Shown here one piece after another: positions 1-6,744 of a stretch of DNA of 7,963 nucleotides. A program made the translations under genes and the position numbers. The notes below the pieces were generated by a model. That model made no database searches, had not been told where the DNA came from, and saw nothing but the letters and a program-made list of their open reading frames with translations. The stretch is from DATJPR01 sp035506295. Lineage in GTDB: Bacteria; Bacteroidota; Ignavibacteria; UBA10030; UBA6906. Each line of letters starts with the position of its first letter. Position 1 is the stretch's first letter. The stretch lies in the NCBI GenBank assembly GCA_035506295.1, contig DATJPR010000153.1, positions 1-7,963 on the forward strand. Reading direction: 5' to 3'.

Positions 1-1129
1 TATATTCAATCGTCGTGCTCGGGTTGAATGGATTCGGATAATTCTGAAACAAGACAAAGGATTTGTCCGGCCCTTCGCGTTTCTCAATGCCTGTCACAAG
101 TTGACGATAGTAGAGCTTAGTAATCGGATTGTACTGCGGCAAAGAAATGTCGTTCCCATAAGCGTCGAGGAAATGGGCTCCCAAGAAATATGGGGCCACC
201 GGGTGCATACATACCAACGTGTCGAGGTTCCCTTCGGGAGTATACGTGTAGCGATTGTCGTCGCTGTTCAAGCCATACGTCAGTATTCTGCCGTTCTCAT
301 CATAGCGGGAGGAAAGAAGCTCGTAGGGTCCCCAGTCGGATCTGTCAGACACCCAATCGGAACAGGTGCTGTCCTTGACCAGTTTGCCCGATTCATCAAA
401 TGTCAGATAGGAATAATCGACGTTCCAAATTGAACTGTCGCTGTTCAGGGACCGAGTTACACTGTGCACGATTCCTGAATAACTATAGTCGTACACAGTC
501 CAATAATACCCCAGCGATGGGTGAGATGACCATCTGATGAGACTTAGTCTGTTTTGCGAATCATATTCTCGATACACATAGGTCGGATCGAGAACGCCTG
601 TGTAGGACGTATCCACGAGGAGACGACCGGATCCATCATAAACATAATCGTGGGTTCTCGGGATATCCGGAGGTAGATACCTGCTCGAAATCAACTTCCC
701 ATCGCTGGAATAGATGAATTTCCAGCCAACCGGGTCATTTTCCCAGACACTGTCGACCCAGAACGCGCGCGCAATCGAATCAACAGCCCCTTTCTCGTTA
801 TAGATGTAGGTATTGCGGCCAGGGCGATATTTGTACAGTGTGAAACGACCACTCTTGTATGGATCTGCGCGAGTGAACAGGTTGCTATCGCTTACCAGCC
901 TTCCTTTTTCGTCGTACTCGAATCGATAGGTCGTCTTGGTGGGGTTTTGTGGATCGTGAACCCATGTAATATTGGTGGCGCTATCGAGGACGAAACCATC
1001 ACGGACAATGAAGGCATTGCTGACGATGCCGTCATGTCCTGCGGAGATGTATCCATATGGGATCTGCTGCCCGAAGCCAAGTGAATACAAGGCCAGCATC
1101 AGGAGAACAATTGAGACCACTCTGATCAT
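1..1129 (-). CDS. Secreted YD-repeat-like protein with type IX secretion sorting domain, cut by window edge (3' partial)
   Basis: I translated this strand by hand: 376 codons run without a stop from the ATG at 1129 to base 2. Residues 1-20 are a signal peptide (MIRVVSIVLLMLALYSLGFG, then QQ). From about 70 to 305 there are eight degenerate YD/RHS-like units of the form aromatic-x-Y-x-x-x-G-(R/K)-L, for example FEYDEKGRLVS (70-80), FIYSSDGKLIS (138-148), YVYDGSGRLLV (162-172), FDESGKLV (244-251) and YDENGRILTY (276-285). Residues 358-376 read FVLFQNYPNPFNPSTTIEY, the start of a type A (Por/TIGR04183-like) sorting domain; some 65-70 more residues would lie outside the window. GGGAG at 1141-1137 lies 7 nt before the ATG. 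Known of the family: such proteins cross the inner membrane by Sec and the outer membrane by T9SS, ending on the surface or outside. The YD units suggest a beta-stranded fibre or shell. No toxin or hyperconserved RHS core is visible, so its role (adhesin, carbohydrate binding, other) is unknown. Confidence 0.88.
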   Translation of the reverse strand, partial: MIRVVSIVLLMLALYSLGFGQQIPYGYISAGHDGIVSNAFIVRDGFVLDSATNITWVHDPQNPTKTTYRFEYDEKGRLVSDSNLFTRADPYKSGRFTLYKYRPGRNTYIYNEKGAVDSIARAFWVDSVWENDPVGWKFIYSSDGKLISSRYLPPDIPRTHDYVYDGSGRLLVDTSYTGVLDPTYVYREYDSQNRLSLIRWSSHPSLGYYWTVYDYSYSGIVHSVTRSLNSDSSIWNVDYSYLTFDESGKLVKDSTCSDWVSDRSDWGPYELLSSRYDENGRILTYGLNSDDNRYTYTPEGNLDTLVCMHPVAPYFLGAHFLDAYGNDISLPQYNPITKLYYRQLVTGIEKREGPDKSFVLFQNYPNPFNPSTTIEY

Positions 1130-1240
1130 ACCACTGCTCCCGATTTCAGGAGGAACTCTGAGTTATGCTTGCCGATTCTGTCTGGCGTCGTTGATTCACA
1201 TTTGTGTAAGACACGAACCAACCATTCACGAACAGAGCGG

Positions 1241-1277
1241 GAACGCCTCTTCCTACGCACTGCAGAAAGAGGCGTTC
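1241..1277. repeat. Perfect 11-bp inverted repeat with 15-nt loop
   Basis: GAACGCCTCTT (1241-1251) and AAGAGGCGTTC (1267-1277) are exact reverse complements separated by 15 nt. In RNA a G-U and a G-C pair can extend the stem by two. No T-tract follows on either strand, so it does not look like an intrinsic terminator. It lies between the candidate minus-strand promoter (1306-1336) and the ATG at 1129, so it would form a hairpin in that gene's leader. It could instead be a dimeric regulator's operator, although 26 bp between half-site centres is wide. Confidence 0.6.
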
Positions 1278-1305
1278 TCTCCAAGCCCACAAGGCTCTTT
1301 GATAG

Positions 1306-1336
1306 CAAATGTAATTCAGGTTCAGCAGACTCGCAA
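1306..1336 (-). promoter_or_regulatory. Candidate Bacteroidota-type promoter for the YD-repeat gene
   Basis: Read on the minus strand, TTG (1336-1334) is followed by a 20-nt spacer and then TACATTTG (1313-1306). This matches the Bacteroidota housekeeping consensus, TTG about 19-20 nt before TAnnTTTG. Transcription would start near 1300, giving a leader of about 170 nt before the ATG at 1129. The leader would contain the inverted repeat at 1241-1277. Position and consensus fit are visible; promoter activity is inferred. Confidence 0.45.
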
Positions 1337-1526
1337 CCGGCGGGCCGAAGAAATCGAGAATTTGAGATGTGGGGACTCGAAAACCCGTTTTCAGAATGAG
1401 AAACGGCGTGGTCCATTCATCGGTGACATCCTACGCTCTGCAACAGACGTTCTTCTCCTGGCATCATCTTCCTGTCTTCTTTCAACAGCATGCTTTCTTC
1501 CGCATGCTCCTACCAGGAATGCAAGT

Positions 1527-1555
1527 TTGATTATCGAACGTCGATGATCTATATT
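1527..1555 (+). promoter_or_regulatory. Candidate promoter for the 1051-residue secreted protein
   Basis: TTGATT (1527-1532), a 17-nt spacer and TATATT (1550-1555) resemble a sigma70 promoter, with four of six and five of six consensus bases. The same bases fit the Bacteroidota form poorly (TTG, 20 nt, TATATTGC against TAnnTTTG). A start near 1562 would leave a leader of about 137 nt before the ATG at 1699. The paired AGCATGCT/GCATGCT palindromes (1487-1508) lie just upstream of the -35 element, where an activator could bind. Placement is inferred from sequence only. Confidence 0.3.
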
Positions 1556-1682
1556 GCTCTCGATCCCCTCTGTGTGATGGGTGCTGGGGGCGAATTGCGC
1601 GATGGCTTCTTCTGTCCTGACGGACGGAGGGGGACGAAAGCTGGCATCACCGCAAATCACGACATTCGTTCTACACACACTT

Positions 1683-1688
1683 GAGGGG
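1683..1688 (+). promoter_or_regulatory. Ribosome binding site deciding the start at 1699
   Basis: GAGGGG lies 10 nt upstream of the ATG at 1699. It falls inside the longer reading that would begin at TTG 1681, which has no comparable site before it, so the ATG start is favoured. Confidence 0.45.
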
Positions 1689-1698
1689 CTCCCCGGTC

Positions 1699-4600
1699 AT
1701 GTCGCTCCTGCGCCCTGCTCTCGCTTTTGGTCTTCTCTTCCTTCTCCCGACAACACTTCCGGCCCAAACCGATCCAATCGCTGACAGTATCAAGGTGATC
1801 TCCAACGGCGGGCGGGAGGAAATCATTGGCGGCCGTTATGGCGGGAGTCTCACAGTATCGAAATACTTCAAGGCGTTGGAATATGGGCCGCACGATACCC
1901 TTGTTCAGGTGTTGGAGTATACGCCGGACTTTCTCAGTGGACCCGGACTCTGCGGAGCAGTGACCGGCAACTTCGACACTGATCCGCTCCCCGAAATCGC
2001 CGGACTGTGGGTCTCGGTGGGACGCGATAGTCTTGGTATCATGCTGCTGAAGCCTGCGGCCGCGTCACTTTCGACACCGGGTGTGGCCAGATGGACGAAA
2101 ACCACACATGCATCGCAGAGCACGCCTCCCCCGTTTATCGGCGGCCCCAAGTATAGAGGCGTCGATGCTCATATCGTCGAAGGGGATTTCGATGGCGATT
2201 CACTCAAGGAGCTCATTGTTGCCTATTGGGCAAATGTCGGATCGGGCACTCCGCATGTGAACCTTACGCTCTATGACGTCGGCGACTCGATGACACTAAG
2301 CAGGAAAGCTTCCATCGCTGATTTCGCGTTGCCGGTGCCGCCGAAAGAGCTCTCCAGCGCTGAACAAATTGCCCAGGGCGGCTACTTCAATATTGCCGCC
2401 GGCGACTTCGACGGTGACGGCAAGGATGAGATTATTCTCGTCGCCCGGGTACCGCACGCACCGACCGGACGCGCGGTGGTTGGGTGCATTTACTCGTATG
2501 ACGCATCGGTGCCGAAATTCACTCTCCGGAGCACGGATACGCTCTTTGTCTCGAGCGACACGCTCTTCGAGGCGAGTTCCCTTTTTGTGGTTGCAGGCCA
2601 CCTTGCCACGACAAGCCATGACGATGCATTCGTCCAGTTTCAGCTGTCGAGCCCGGAGAACAGCCTGGACACGCTCAGCATCTGCATGGCAACGCTCGGT
2701 ACGAAGGATGGACTCGATAGTCTTTTGACGTATCAGGAGTTCTGTGGCTACAAGGATCTTGCGAACGATTGGTTGATGTCGTATCCCAATCCCTCCAGCT
2801 TCGACATCAACGGCGATGGATTGCTGGAAATCAACTGCCCGGTCATTGCCGGAAAGTTCGACAGGGTATATCGTGTTGCGACAGACCACACGTGTTCCGT
2901 GGTCACATCATTTGCCCCGGGACTGACTTCGCTTGTAGGCACGATGGGAGATTTTCGCGCCGATTCCACGGCAGCCGAAGTGATTGCGCTGGGAGATTAT
3001 GTCTCCGGCGGATACGCCGCTGCCGTATACGCACTGGAACCGACGGCGGGTGGCGTGACATTAGGACCGCTCCGTGCGACAACGGTCACACCCTGGATCC
3101 TGGCCCATGCCGATCTGGATGGCGATCTTCGACTCGGAAGCCCGAAGAAATTTCAACTCACACAGATTCTTCAACCACTTATCATCCTGAACGCGCCGCC
3201 GATCCATTTCGACATGTTCAACGACTCGTCCTTCGATGTCTCGAATTGCTACCCCAACGGCGGCAAGTTCACCGCCTCCTATTCGACCCAATCGGAAAAC
3301 ACCAAGGCGGTCGAAGTGAAGATCAACAACGACTGGGGCTACTCGTTCAAGGCGACACTGGGGTACGATTTCTGGGGGTTCAAGGTAAGCTCCCATTTCT
3401 CCGAGACTGTTGGCAAGAAGTTCTCACTGACCTCCGGATCAACGCAAACGATTTCTGTCACGGAGACTGCGCAGGCGCTCGTCGATGACAAGATCTACGC
3501 CACCGTGCTGGACTACGACCTCTGGGAATACCCCATTCTGATGAACAGCACGCACAACGGCGATTTCCTTGTCGTGGAGCCGAAGCTGATCGAGAACCGC
3601 TGGTTCCCGAGCAAGAGCTGGAGCGGCTACACCTACATCCCGAATCACGAAGTCGGCAATATTCTTTCCTACAAAGAATACGCCTCGATCTCTGACAACC
3701 CTGCCGTGGGGGGAGCCGTGAAATGGCTGACCTCCGATCGAAAGGGCCTGGACAACAATTCATCGTACGACTGGTATCTGAAGTTCACGGATTTCTCGAG
3801 TCAGGGCTCAGACACATCATGGGAGACGTCCGACGAATGGGGTGCATCTGTCGACGCGTGGGGAAGCGGCATCGATCTCAGCGGTCACTACAGCCATGGA
3901 GTCATCAACACGCAAAAGACCGACGTCTCGAGTGGGCTGTCGATTTCCGTTCACCTTGACGCGCTTGACTTCAGCGTCGGAGAGGTGGGATACAACGTTC
4001 TCCCCTACGCCTACTGGGGGACCAACGGGGCATTGGTAGTTGACTATGCTGTCCAGCCGGAGGTTGCAGCGCAAGGTGGCACGCCCACCTGGTGGCAGGT
4101 CCGGTACGGAAGCAAATCCGATCCCGCATTCATCCTTCCCTGGCGCCTGGATCCGGAAAAAGGCTCTCCGCTGGAAGACCCGGAGAAGCGACGGCAGACG
4201 AAAGACATTACCGTGACCCCGATGAATGCCCTTCCGGGGGCGACGGTCGCGATCCGCGCTTTCGTGCACAACTTCAGCCTGATCCCCACGCCGCATCCGG
4301 TGGGGGTCCGGTTCTATTTGGGCAATCCGGACAGTGGCGGCGTGTTAATCGCCGATCCGCATGGCACCACAGAAGTCTACACCCATCTCGCCATCCCTGC
4401 ACGCGGGTATGATACCGTAAGTATGTCATGGGCGCTTCCTCCGACGATCGGTTCCTTCGGGCGCATCTACGGAGTGCTTGACGCCGGCGCATCAGTGAGT
4501 GAGGTTCATCTAGAAAACAACGTCGGCTGGAACATCTTCACCACTGCGAGCGGGACAAATGGCGTCAGGAGTACGGCGACGCTCGAACCAATGGAATACC

Positions 4601-4854
4601 GCCTGGAGCAGAACTATCCTAATCCCTTCAATCCGGTGACAACCATTGGCTACACGGTGCCGGGGGCTTCATCTGTGAAGATGGTCGTGTATGACCTGCT
4701 GGGGAGGCAGGTTCAGACCCTGGTCGACGAAGTGAAGCAACGAGGTTCGTATCAGGCGACCTTCAACGGTCAGCGATTGGCAAGCGGGGTCTACTTCTGC
4801 CGGTTGCAGGCAGGTTCGTTTGTAGCGCTGCGCAAGCTCTGTCTTTTGCGATAA
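1699..4854 (+). CDS. Large secreted FG-GAP/beta-propeller protein with CARDB-like domain and type IX sorting domain
   Basis: The 1051-residue product begins with a signal peptide (MSLLRPALAFGLLFLLPTTLPA, then QTDP). I prefer the ATG at 1699 over the in-frame TTG at 1681 because GAGGGG (1683-1688) lies 10 nt before it and it starts the signal peptide directly. Seven FG-GAP-like loops follow at residues 91, 163, 236, 301, 369, 418 and 472; the clearest is DFDGDGKDEI (236-245), a Ca-binding-type Asp loop. Residues about 495-834 are beta-rich, aromatic and Ser/Thr-rich and match no family I recognise. Residues 835-949 look like a CARDB/Ig-like domain, a type common in bacterial surface proteins. 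Residues 966-1051 are a complete type A T9SS sorting domain, from EYRLEQNYPNPFNP to LASGVYFCRLQAG and RKLCLLR. The protein is therefore expected outside the cell or on its surface. The ligand is unknown; propeller proteins of this kind often bind glycans or proteins. It is divergent from the YD-repeat gene, which shares the same export signal. Confidence 0.93.
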   Translation: MSLLRPALAFGLLFLLPTTLPAQTDPIADSIKVISNGGREEIIGGRYGGSLTVSKYFKALEYGPHDTLVQVLEYTPDFLSGPGLCGAVTGNFDTDPLPEIAGLWVSVGRDSLGIMLLKPAAASLSTPGVARWTKTTHASQSTPPPFIGGPKYRGVDAHIVEGDFDGDSLKELIVAYWANVGSGTPHVNLTLYDVGDSMTLSRKASIADFALPVPPKELSSAEQIAQGGYFNIAAGDFDGDGKDEIILVARVPHAPTGRAVVGCIYSYDASVPKFTLRSTDTLFVSSDTLFEASSLFVVAGHLATTSHDDAFVQFQLSSPENSLDTLSICMATLGTKDGLDSLLTYQEFCGYKDLANDWLMSYPNPSSFDINGDGLLEINCPVIAGKFDRVYRVATDHTCSVVTSFAPGLTSLVGTMGDFRADSTAAEVIALGDYVSGGYAAAVYALEPTAGGVTLGPLRATTVTPWILAHADLDGDLRLGSPKKFQLTQILQPLIILNAPPIHFDMFNDSSFDVSNCYPNGGKFTASYSTQSENTKAVEVKINNDWGYSFKATLGYDFWGFKVSSHFSETVGKKFSLTSGSTQTISVTETAQALVDDKIYATVLDYDLWEYPILMNSTHNGDFLVVEPKLIENRWFPSKSWSGYTYIPNHEVGNILSYKEYASISDNPAVGGAVKWLTSDRKGLDNNSSYDWYLKFTDFSSQGSDTSWETSDEWGASVDAWGSGIDLSGHYSHGVINTQKTDVSSGLSISVHLDALDFSVGEVGYNVLPYAYWGTNGALVVDYAVQPEVAAQGGTPTWWQVRYGSKSDPAFILPWRLDPEKGSPLEDPEKRRQTKDITVTPMNALPGATVAIRAFVHNFSLIPTPHPVGVRFYLGNPDSGGVLIADPHGTTEVYTHLAIPARGYDTVSMSWALPPTIGSFGRIYGVLDAGASVSEVHLENNVGWNIFTTASGTNGVRSTATLEPMEYRLEQNYPNPFNPVTTIGYTVPGASSVKMVVYDLLGRQVQTLVDEVKQRGSYQATFNGQRLASGVYFCRLQAGSFVALRKLCLLR

Positions 4855-5112
4855 ATTGTCGAAATAGCTGTCGACGTGCTGGATCGTCGGAAGCGGCCCA
4901 AGGGATTGAAACTCCAATGATGGCGATGCCGAAGCCCGTTTATTCTCAACGTTGCAGTTTCACCACCATTCCTCAGCTGTGCGGTGCCCCATCGGCGCAC
5001 TGAACGTCCCCGTCTATTATCGAACCCTCCTCTTCATAGCCGGCGATATCCACCTTTGCTATCGTGTTAGGCACCATGACCGCGCCTCCTCGCATGTGGA
5101 AGAAACGGGCGC
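4855..5112. other. Convergent gap between the secreted protein and the outer-membrane barrel
   Basis: The plus-strand gene ends at 4854 and the minus-strand barrel gene ends at 5113, leaving 258 bp. I find no hairpin with a T-tract. A weak, bulged inverted repeat lies at 4973-5003 (TCAG/CTGA and TGCG/CGCA). It overlaps the stop codon of the possible small ORF and might act as a bidirectional transcription barrier. Apart from that ORF nothing is recognisable. Confidence 0.4.
4973..5077 (-). CDS. Possible small protein of 34 residues
   Basis: ATG at 5077 to TGA at 4973-4975 encodes 34 residues, starting MVPNTIAKVDIAG and ending DGAPHS; it is acidic (Glu/Asp-rich middle, EEEG) with one Cys at 27. 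A perfect AGGAGG (5090-5085) sits 7 nt before the ATG, better than most sites in the window. The ATG follows the stop of the barrel gene by 35 nt on the same strand, so the two could be cotranscribed. There is no signal peptide or membrane segment, and I recognise no family. An in-frame ATG at 5095 would add six residues but overlaps the ribosome site. Chance occurrence remains quite possible at this length. Confidence 0.28.
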   Translation of the reverse strand: MVPNTIAKVDIAGYEEEGSIIDGDVQCADGAPHS

Positions 5113-5946
5113 TTAGGGGTAGATGCGTCCGATATTCCACGTGGCGCCGCAATACACGGCATACGGTTGCGGCCCGACGAGGGGTTCGATGAGACCCAAA
5201 TCCACGACAAGCCACGATCTGACGGTGAGTGTCGGCCCAAAGAGAATCGCGACAGTCGGCGGGTCCCCGGCAGGCCCGGATGTTCCGGGGAGGCCAAAGA
5301 CCTCTGCGACCCATCCGAGCTCTCCAATGCCGGGACCTCCGAACGAAACTGTCCAAAGCGTCGCTTCGCGAGGCGCAACGCTGCCATCTCCGCTTCGCCG
5401 CGTATATCCAATATTGACGTCAAGAGCCACCCCGTTGAGATCATTGCTGGAGATAAGAAGGAGCGTCTCATCGAACGTCCCGGTTCCAGCGCCCGTAGAA
5501 GTCGAACCCGTAGGGAGCTTGATGCATGGAAGCAACGCAAATCGGCCAAGGATCGGAAGATCGTCAGCGATTCTCCATTTCACTCCCAGGGCGAGATCGC
5601 CGAATTCCATGGCCCGCCCCTCCGGTGTTTTGACACCCGAGGGGAACACGCTCAACTGTGTTTGGGAGCCGAGCCCGATCTTCAAGTTTATTGGGACAAG
5701 AATATCATGAGAATTGTCCTTGAACCGATCGAACTCAGCCCCGGCTTCAATCTCCAGCCAACCGGCGGCCAGCGTGCCCGCGTGGGTCGCGACCGTGGGA
5801 CGTTCAGGCTGCGCTTCGTGCGGATCGTGGCTCTGCGCGACAGCAACAAACGAATGCGCGACGAGGAAGACAATTAGTCGCGTGAGCCTGATGCGACTTA
5901 TCAATGTCTCCTGCGCAGGTGGCGGTACCTCATGTGTTCCCGGCAA
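5113..5946 (-). CDS. Outer-membrane beta-barrel, MetA-pathway/transporter-like
   Basis: The product resembles the 'MetA-pathway of phenol degradation' barrel group (PF13557-like), outer-membrane proteins often annotated as putative transporters. Visible hallmarks are an N-terminal hydrophobic signal (RLTRLIVFLVAHSFVAVAQS), then GWLEIEAGAEFDR, ILVPINLKIGLGSQTQLSVFP, FGDLALGVKWRI, LLPCIKLPTGS, an alternating-strand second half and a terminal barrel strand ending YAVYCGATWNIGRIYP. The length of about 260-280 residues is typical. The start is uncertain because the candidates are all TTG. I chose 5946, 9 nt after GGAGG. TTG 5955 touches that site, and TTG 5904 gives the most normal signal peptide but has AGGAG only 3 nt before it. 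Family members are thought to pass hydrophobic small molecules; the substrate here cannot be told. It stands 270-280 bp after the DUF1572 gene and probably has its own promoter. Confidence 0.75.
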   Translation of the reverse strand: MPGTHEVPPPAQETLISRIRLTRLIVFLVAHSFVAVAQSHDPHEAQPERPTVATHAGTLAAGWLEIEAGAEFDRFKDNSHDILVPINLKIGLGSQTQLSVFPSGVKTPEGRAMEFGDLALGVKWRIADDLPILGRFALLPCIKLPTGSTSTGAGTGTFDETLLLISSNDLNGVALDVNIGYTRRSGDGSVAPREATLWTVSFGGPGIGELGWVAEVFGLPGTSGPAGDPPTVAILFGPTLTVRSWLVVDLGLIEPLVGPQPYAVYCGATWNIGRIYP

Positions 5947-5955
5947 GTCGACCAA

Positions 5956-6225
5956 CCTCCTGCAATACGGGATTGTTTCTTCCGCTCGCAGACTGGAACG
6001 TATGCTTTCAAGTTTACTATTGGTGTGCGATCGAGTGGGTTGATGTCACCCATGCTAATGCAAAGGTCGGGGAAGAACCCGAGACAGATAGAAACAGACT
6101 CTGCGACAGGCACGGGGCAGGTCTCTCGGTTCCCCGCCATGCTTGGCGGACGGCGCACTCTGCGCGGTGCCCCCCTCAAGTGTGATGGGCCCTCGTCGCG
6201 ACAGGCCCCTTCATCAACTTCCGAA
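5956..6225. other. Intergenic stretch upstream of the barrel gene
   Basis: About 270 bp between the DUF1572 stop (6226) and the barrel start. Translations here are unconvincing and no gene is called. It should contain the barrel promoter, but the best minus-strand match is only TAAACTTG (6016-6009), one base off the Bacteroidota -7 box, with no TTG at the right distance. The inverted repeat at 6183-6216 lies at its upstream end. Confidence 0.4.
6183..6216 (-). terminator. Imperfect GC-rich hairpin just after the DUF1572 gene
   Basis: Outer arms TGATG (6183-6187) and CATCA (6212-6216), middle arms GGGCC/GGCCC and an inner palindrome GTCGCGAC (6195-6202) can form an interrupted hairpin. It starts 10 nt past the TGA at 6226-6228 of the last gene of the minus-strand group, where a terminator is expected. 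No U-tract follows, so a factor-independent terminator is doubtful; it may only stabilise the 3' end or be chance. Confidence 0.22.
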
Positions 6226-6675
6226 TCATTCCAACGTGCGACGGAGATAATTCACCTGCCCGAGATGATAGTTCAAATGGATCAATAGCTGGACTATCAC
6301 ATAGCTATTTGACCGCCGCATGTTGTCGAACATGAGCGGGTATTCAGCATCCATGTGTCCCTGATCAAGAGCTATGATGGTTTTGGTGATCATTGGTATG
6401 AGTTGTTCGAGCTGCGCCACGAGCTCATCTCTCTTCACGCCTTTCCTGATGAATTCCTGGTCGCGATCACGAACATATCCTGTCTGTGCCAGCGTCGCCC
6501 CGAAAAAATGGTTCATCCCTCCGATGATATGAAGCACAAGATTGCCGCTGGAGTTCTTCACGGACCCGTGAGTCCTCCAAAGGTTATCTTCATTTTTGAA
6601 AAGGTTGACCTCGTCGATCAGTGTTCGGATTCCTCTTTCATAGAATGTTGCCAGCAAGCTGCTCAACGTCGCCAT
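6226..6675 (-). CDS. DUF1572/DinB-fold protein
   Basis: The 149-residue product matches DUF1572 (PF07609), part of the DinB/YfiT four-helix metal-binding superfamily. It has LWR (32-34), the helix NSSGNLVLHIIGGMNHFFGA (41-60), the signature TGYVRDRDQEF (65-75) followed by RKGVKRDEL, and the C-terminal helix HLNYHLGQVNYLRRTL (133-148). His49, His56, His133 and His137 are the candidate ligands for a divalent metal. Family members are cytoplasmic; related DinB-fold enzymes are thiol-dependent S-transferases or hydrolases, but the DUF1572 reaction is unknown. Length is normal and the gene looks intact. The ATG at 6675 has only a weak site before it (GGCGGA). It is the third gene of the minus-strand group, 69 bp after the SRPBCC gene. 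Confidence 0.88.
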   Translation of the reverse strand: MATLSSLLATFYERGIRTLIDEVNLFKNEDNLWRTHGSVKNSSGNLVLHIIGGMNHFFGATLAQTGYVRDRDQEFIRKGVKRDELVAQLEQLIPMITKTIIALDQGHMDAEYPLMFDNMRRSNSYVIVQLLIHLNYHLGQVNYLRRTLE

Positions 6676-6744
6676 GGTATCCGCCTTTCGACTCCGCTAG
6701 TTCGATTCATGGTATTCGCGCCGGGGACAGGCCCGGGACATGCG

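Larger units (their letters stand above)
1130..1698. other. Divergent intergenic region between the two secreted-protein genes
   Basis: This 569-bp stretch separates the divergent starts at 1129 and 1699. All reading frames here give low-complexity, Arg/Ser-rich translations without a recognisable domain or a good start, so I call no gene. It holds the two candidate promoters and the 11-bp inverted repeat listed separately. It also has a direct repeat CACGAAC (1212-1218 and 1227-1233, 15-nt period) and a pair of SphI-like palindromes, AGCATGCT (1487-1494) and GCATGCT (1502-1508), which together form an inverted repeat with an 8-nt loop. These are possible regulator sites; no regulator is encoded in the window. 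Confidence 0.6.

Noticed and set aside
70..1129. RHS-type polymorphic toxin or contact-dependent inhibition system
   Set aside because: The YD-like units are few and degenerate, no RHS core or toxin tip is visible, the C-terminus is a T9SS sorting signal, and there is no adjacent immunity-like gene.
972..1547. Plus-strand open frame of 191 codons
   Set aside because: It lies over the start of the minus-strand YD-repeat gene, and its translation shows no domain or sensible composition; the other strand explains its first part.
1391..1678. Minus-strand open frame of 95 codons in the divergent region
   Set aside because: Arg-rich, low-complexity translation with no recognisable motif, signal peptide or good ribosome site; treated as noncoding.
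2296..2889. Minus-strand open frame of 197 codons inside the large secreted protein gene
   Set aside because: Antisense to a well-supported 1051-residue coding frame with FG-GAP loops; no domain of its own.
5167..5877. Plus-strand open frame of 236 codons opposite the barrel gene
   Set aside because: It is the antisense shadow of the barrel; its translation is charged and unstructured, while the minus strand gives a coherent signal peptide and barrel strands.
6721..6736. CCGGG/CCCGG hairpin between the SRPBCC and DUF1572 genes as a terminator
   Set aside because: Only a five-base stem and no T-tract; GC-rich chance pairing is likely, and the gene spacing favours cotranscription.
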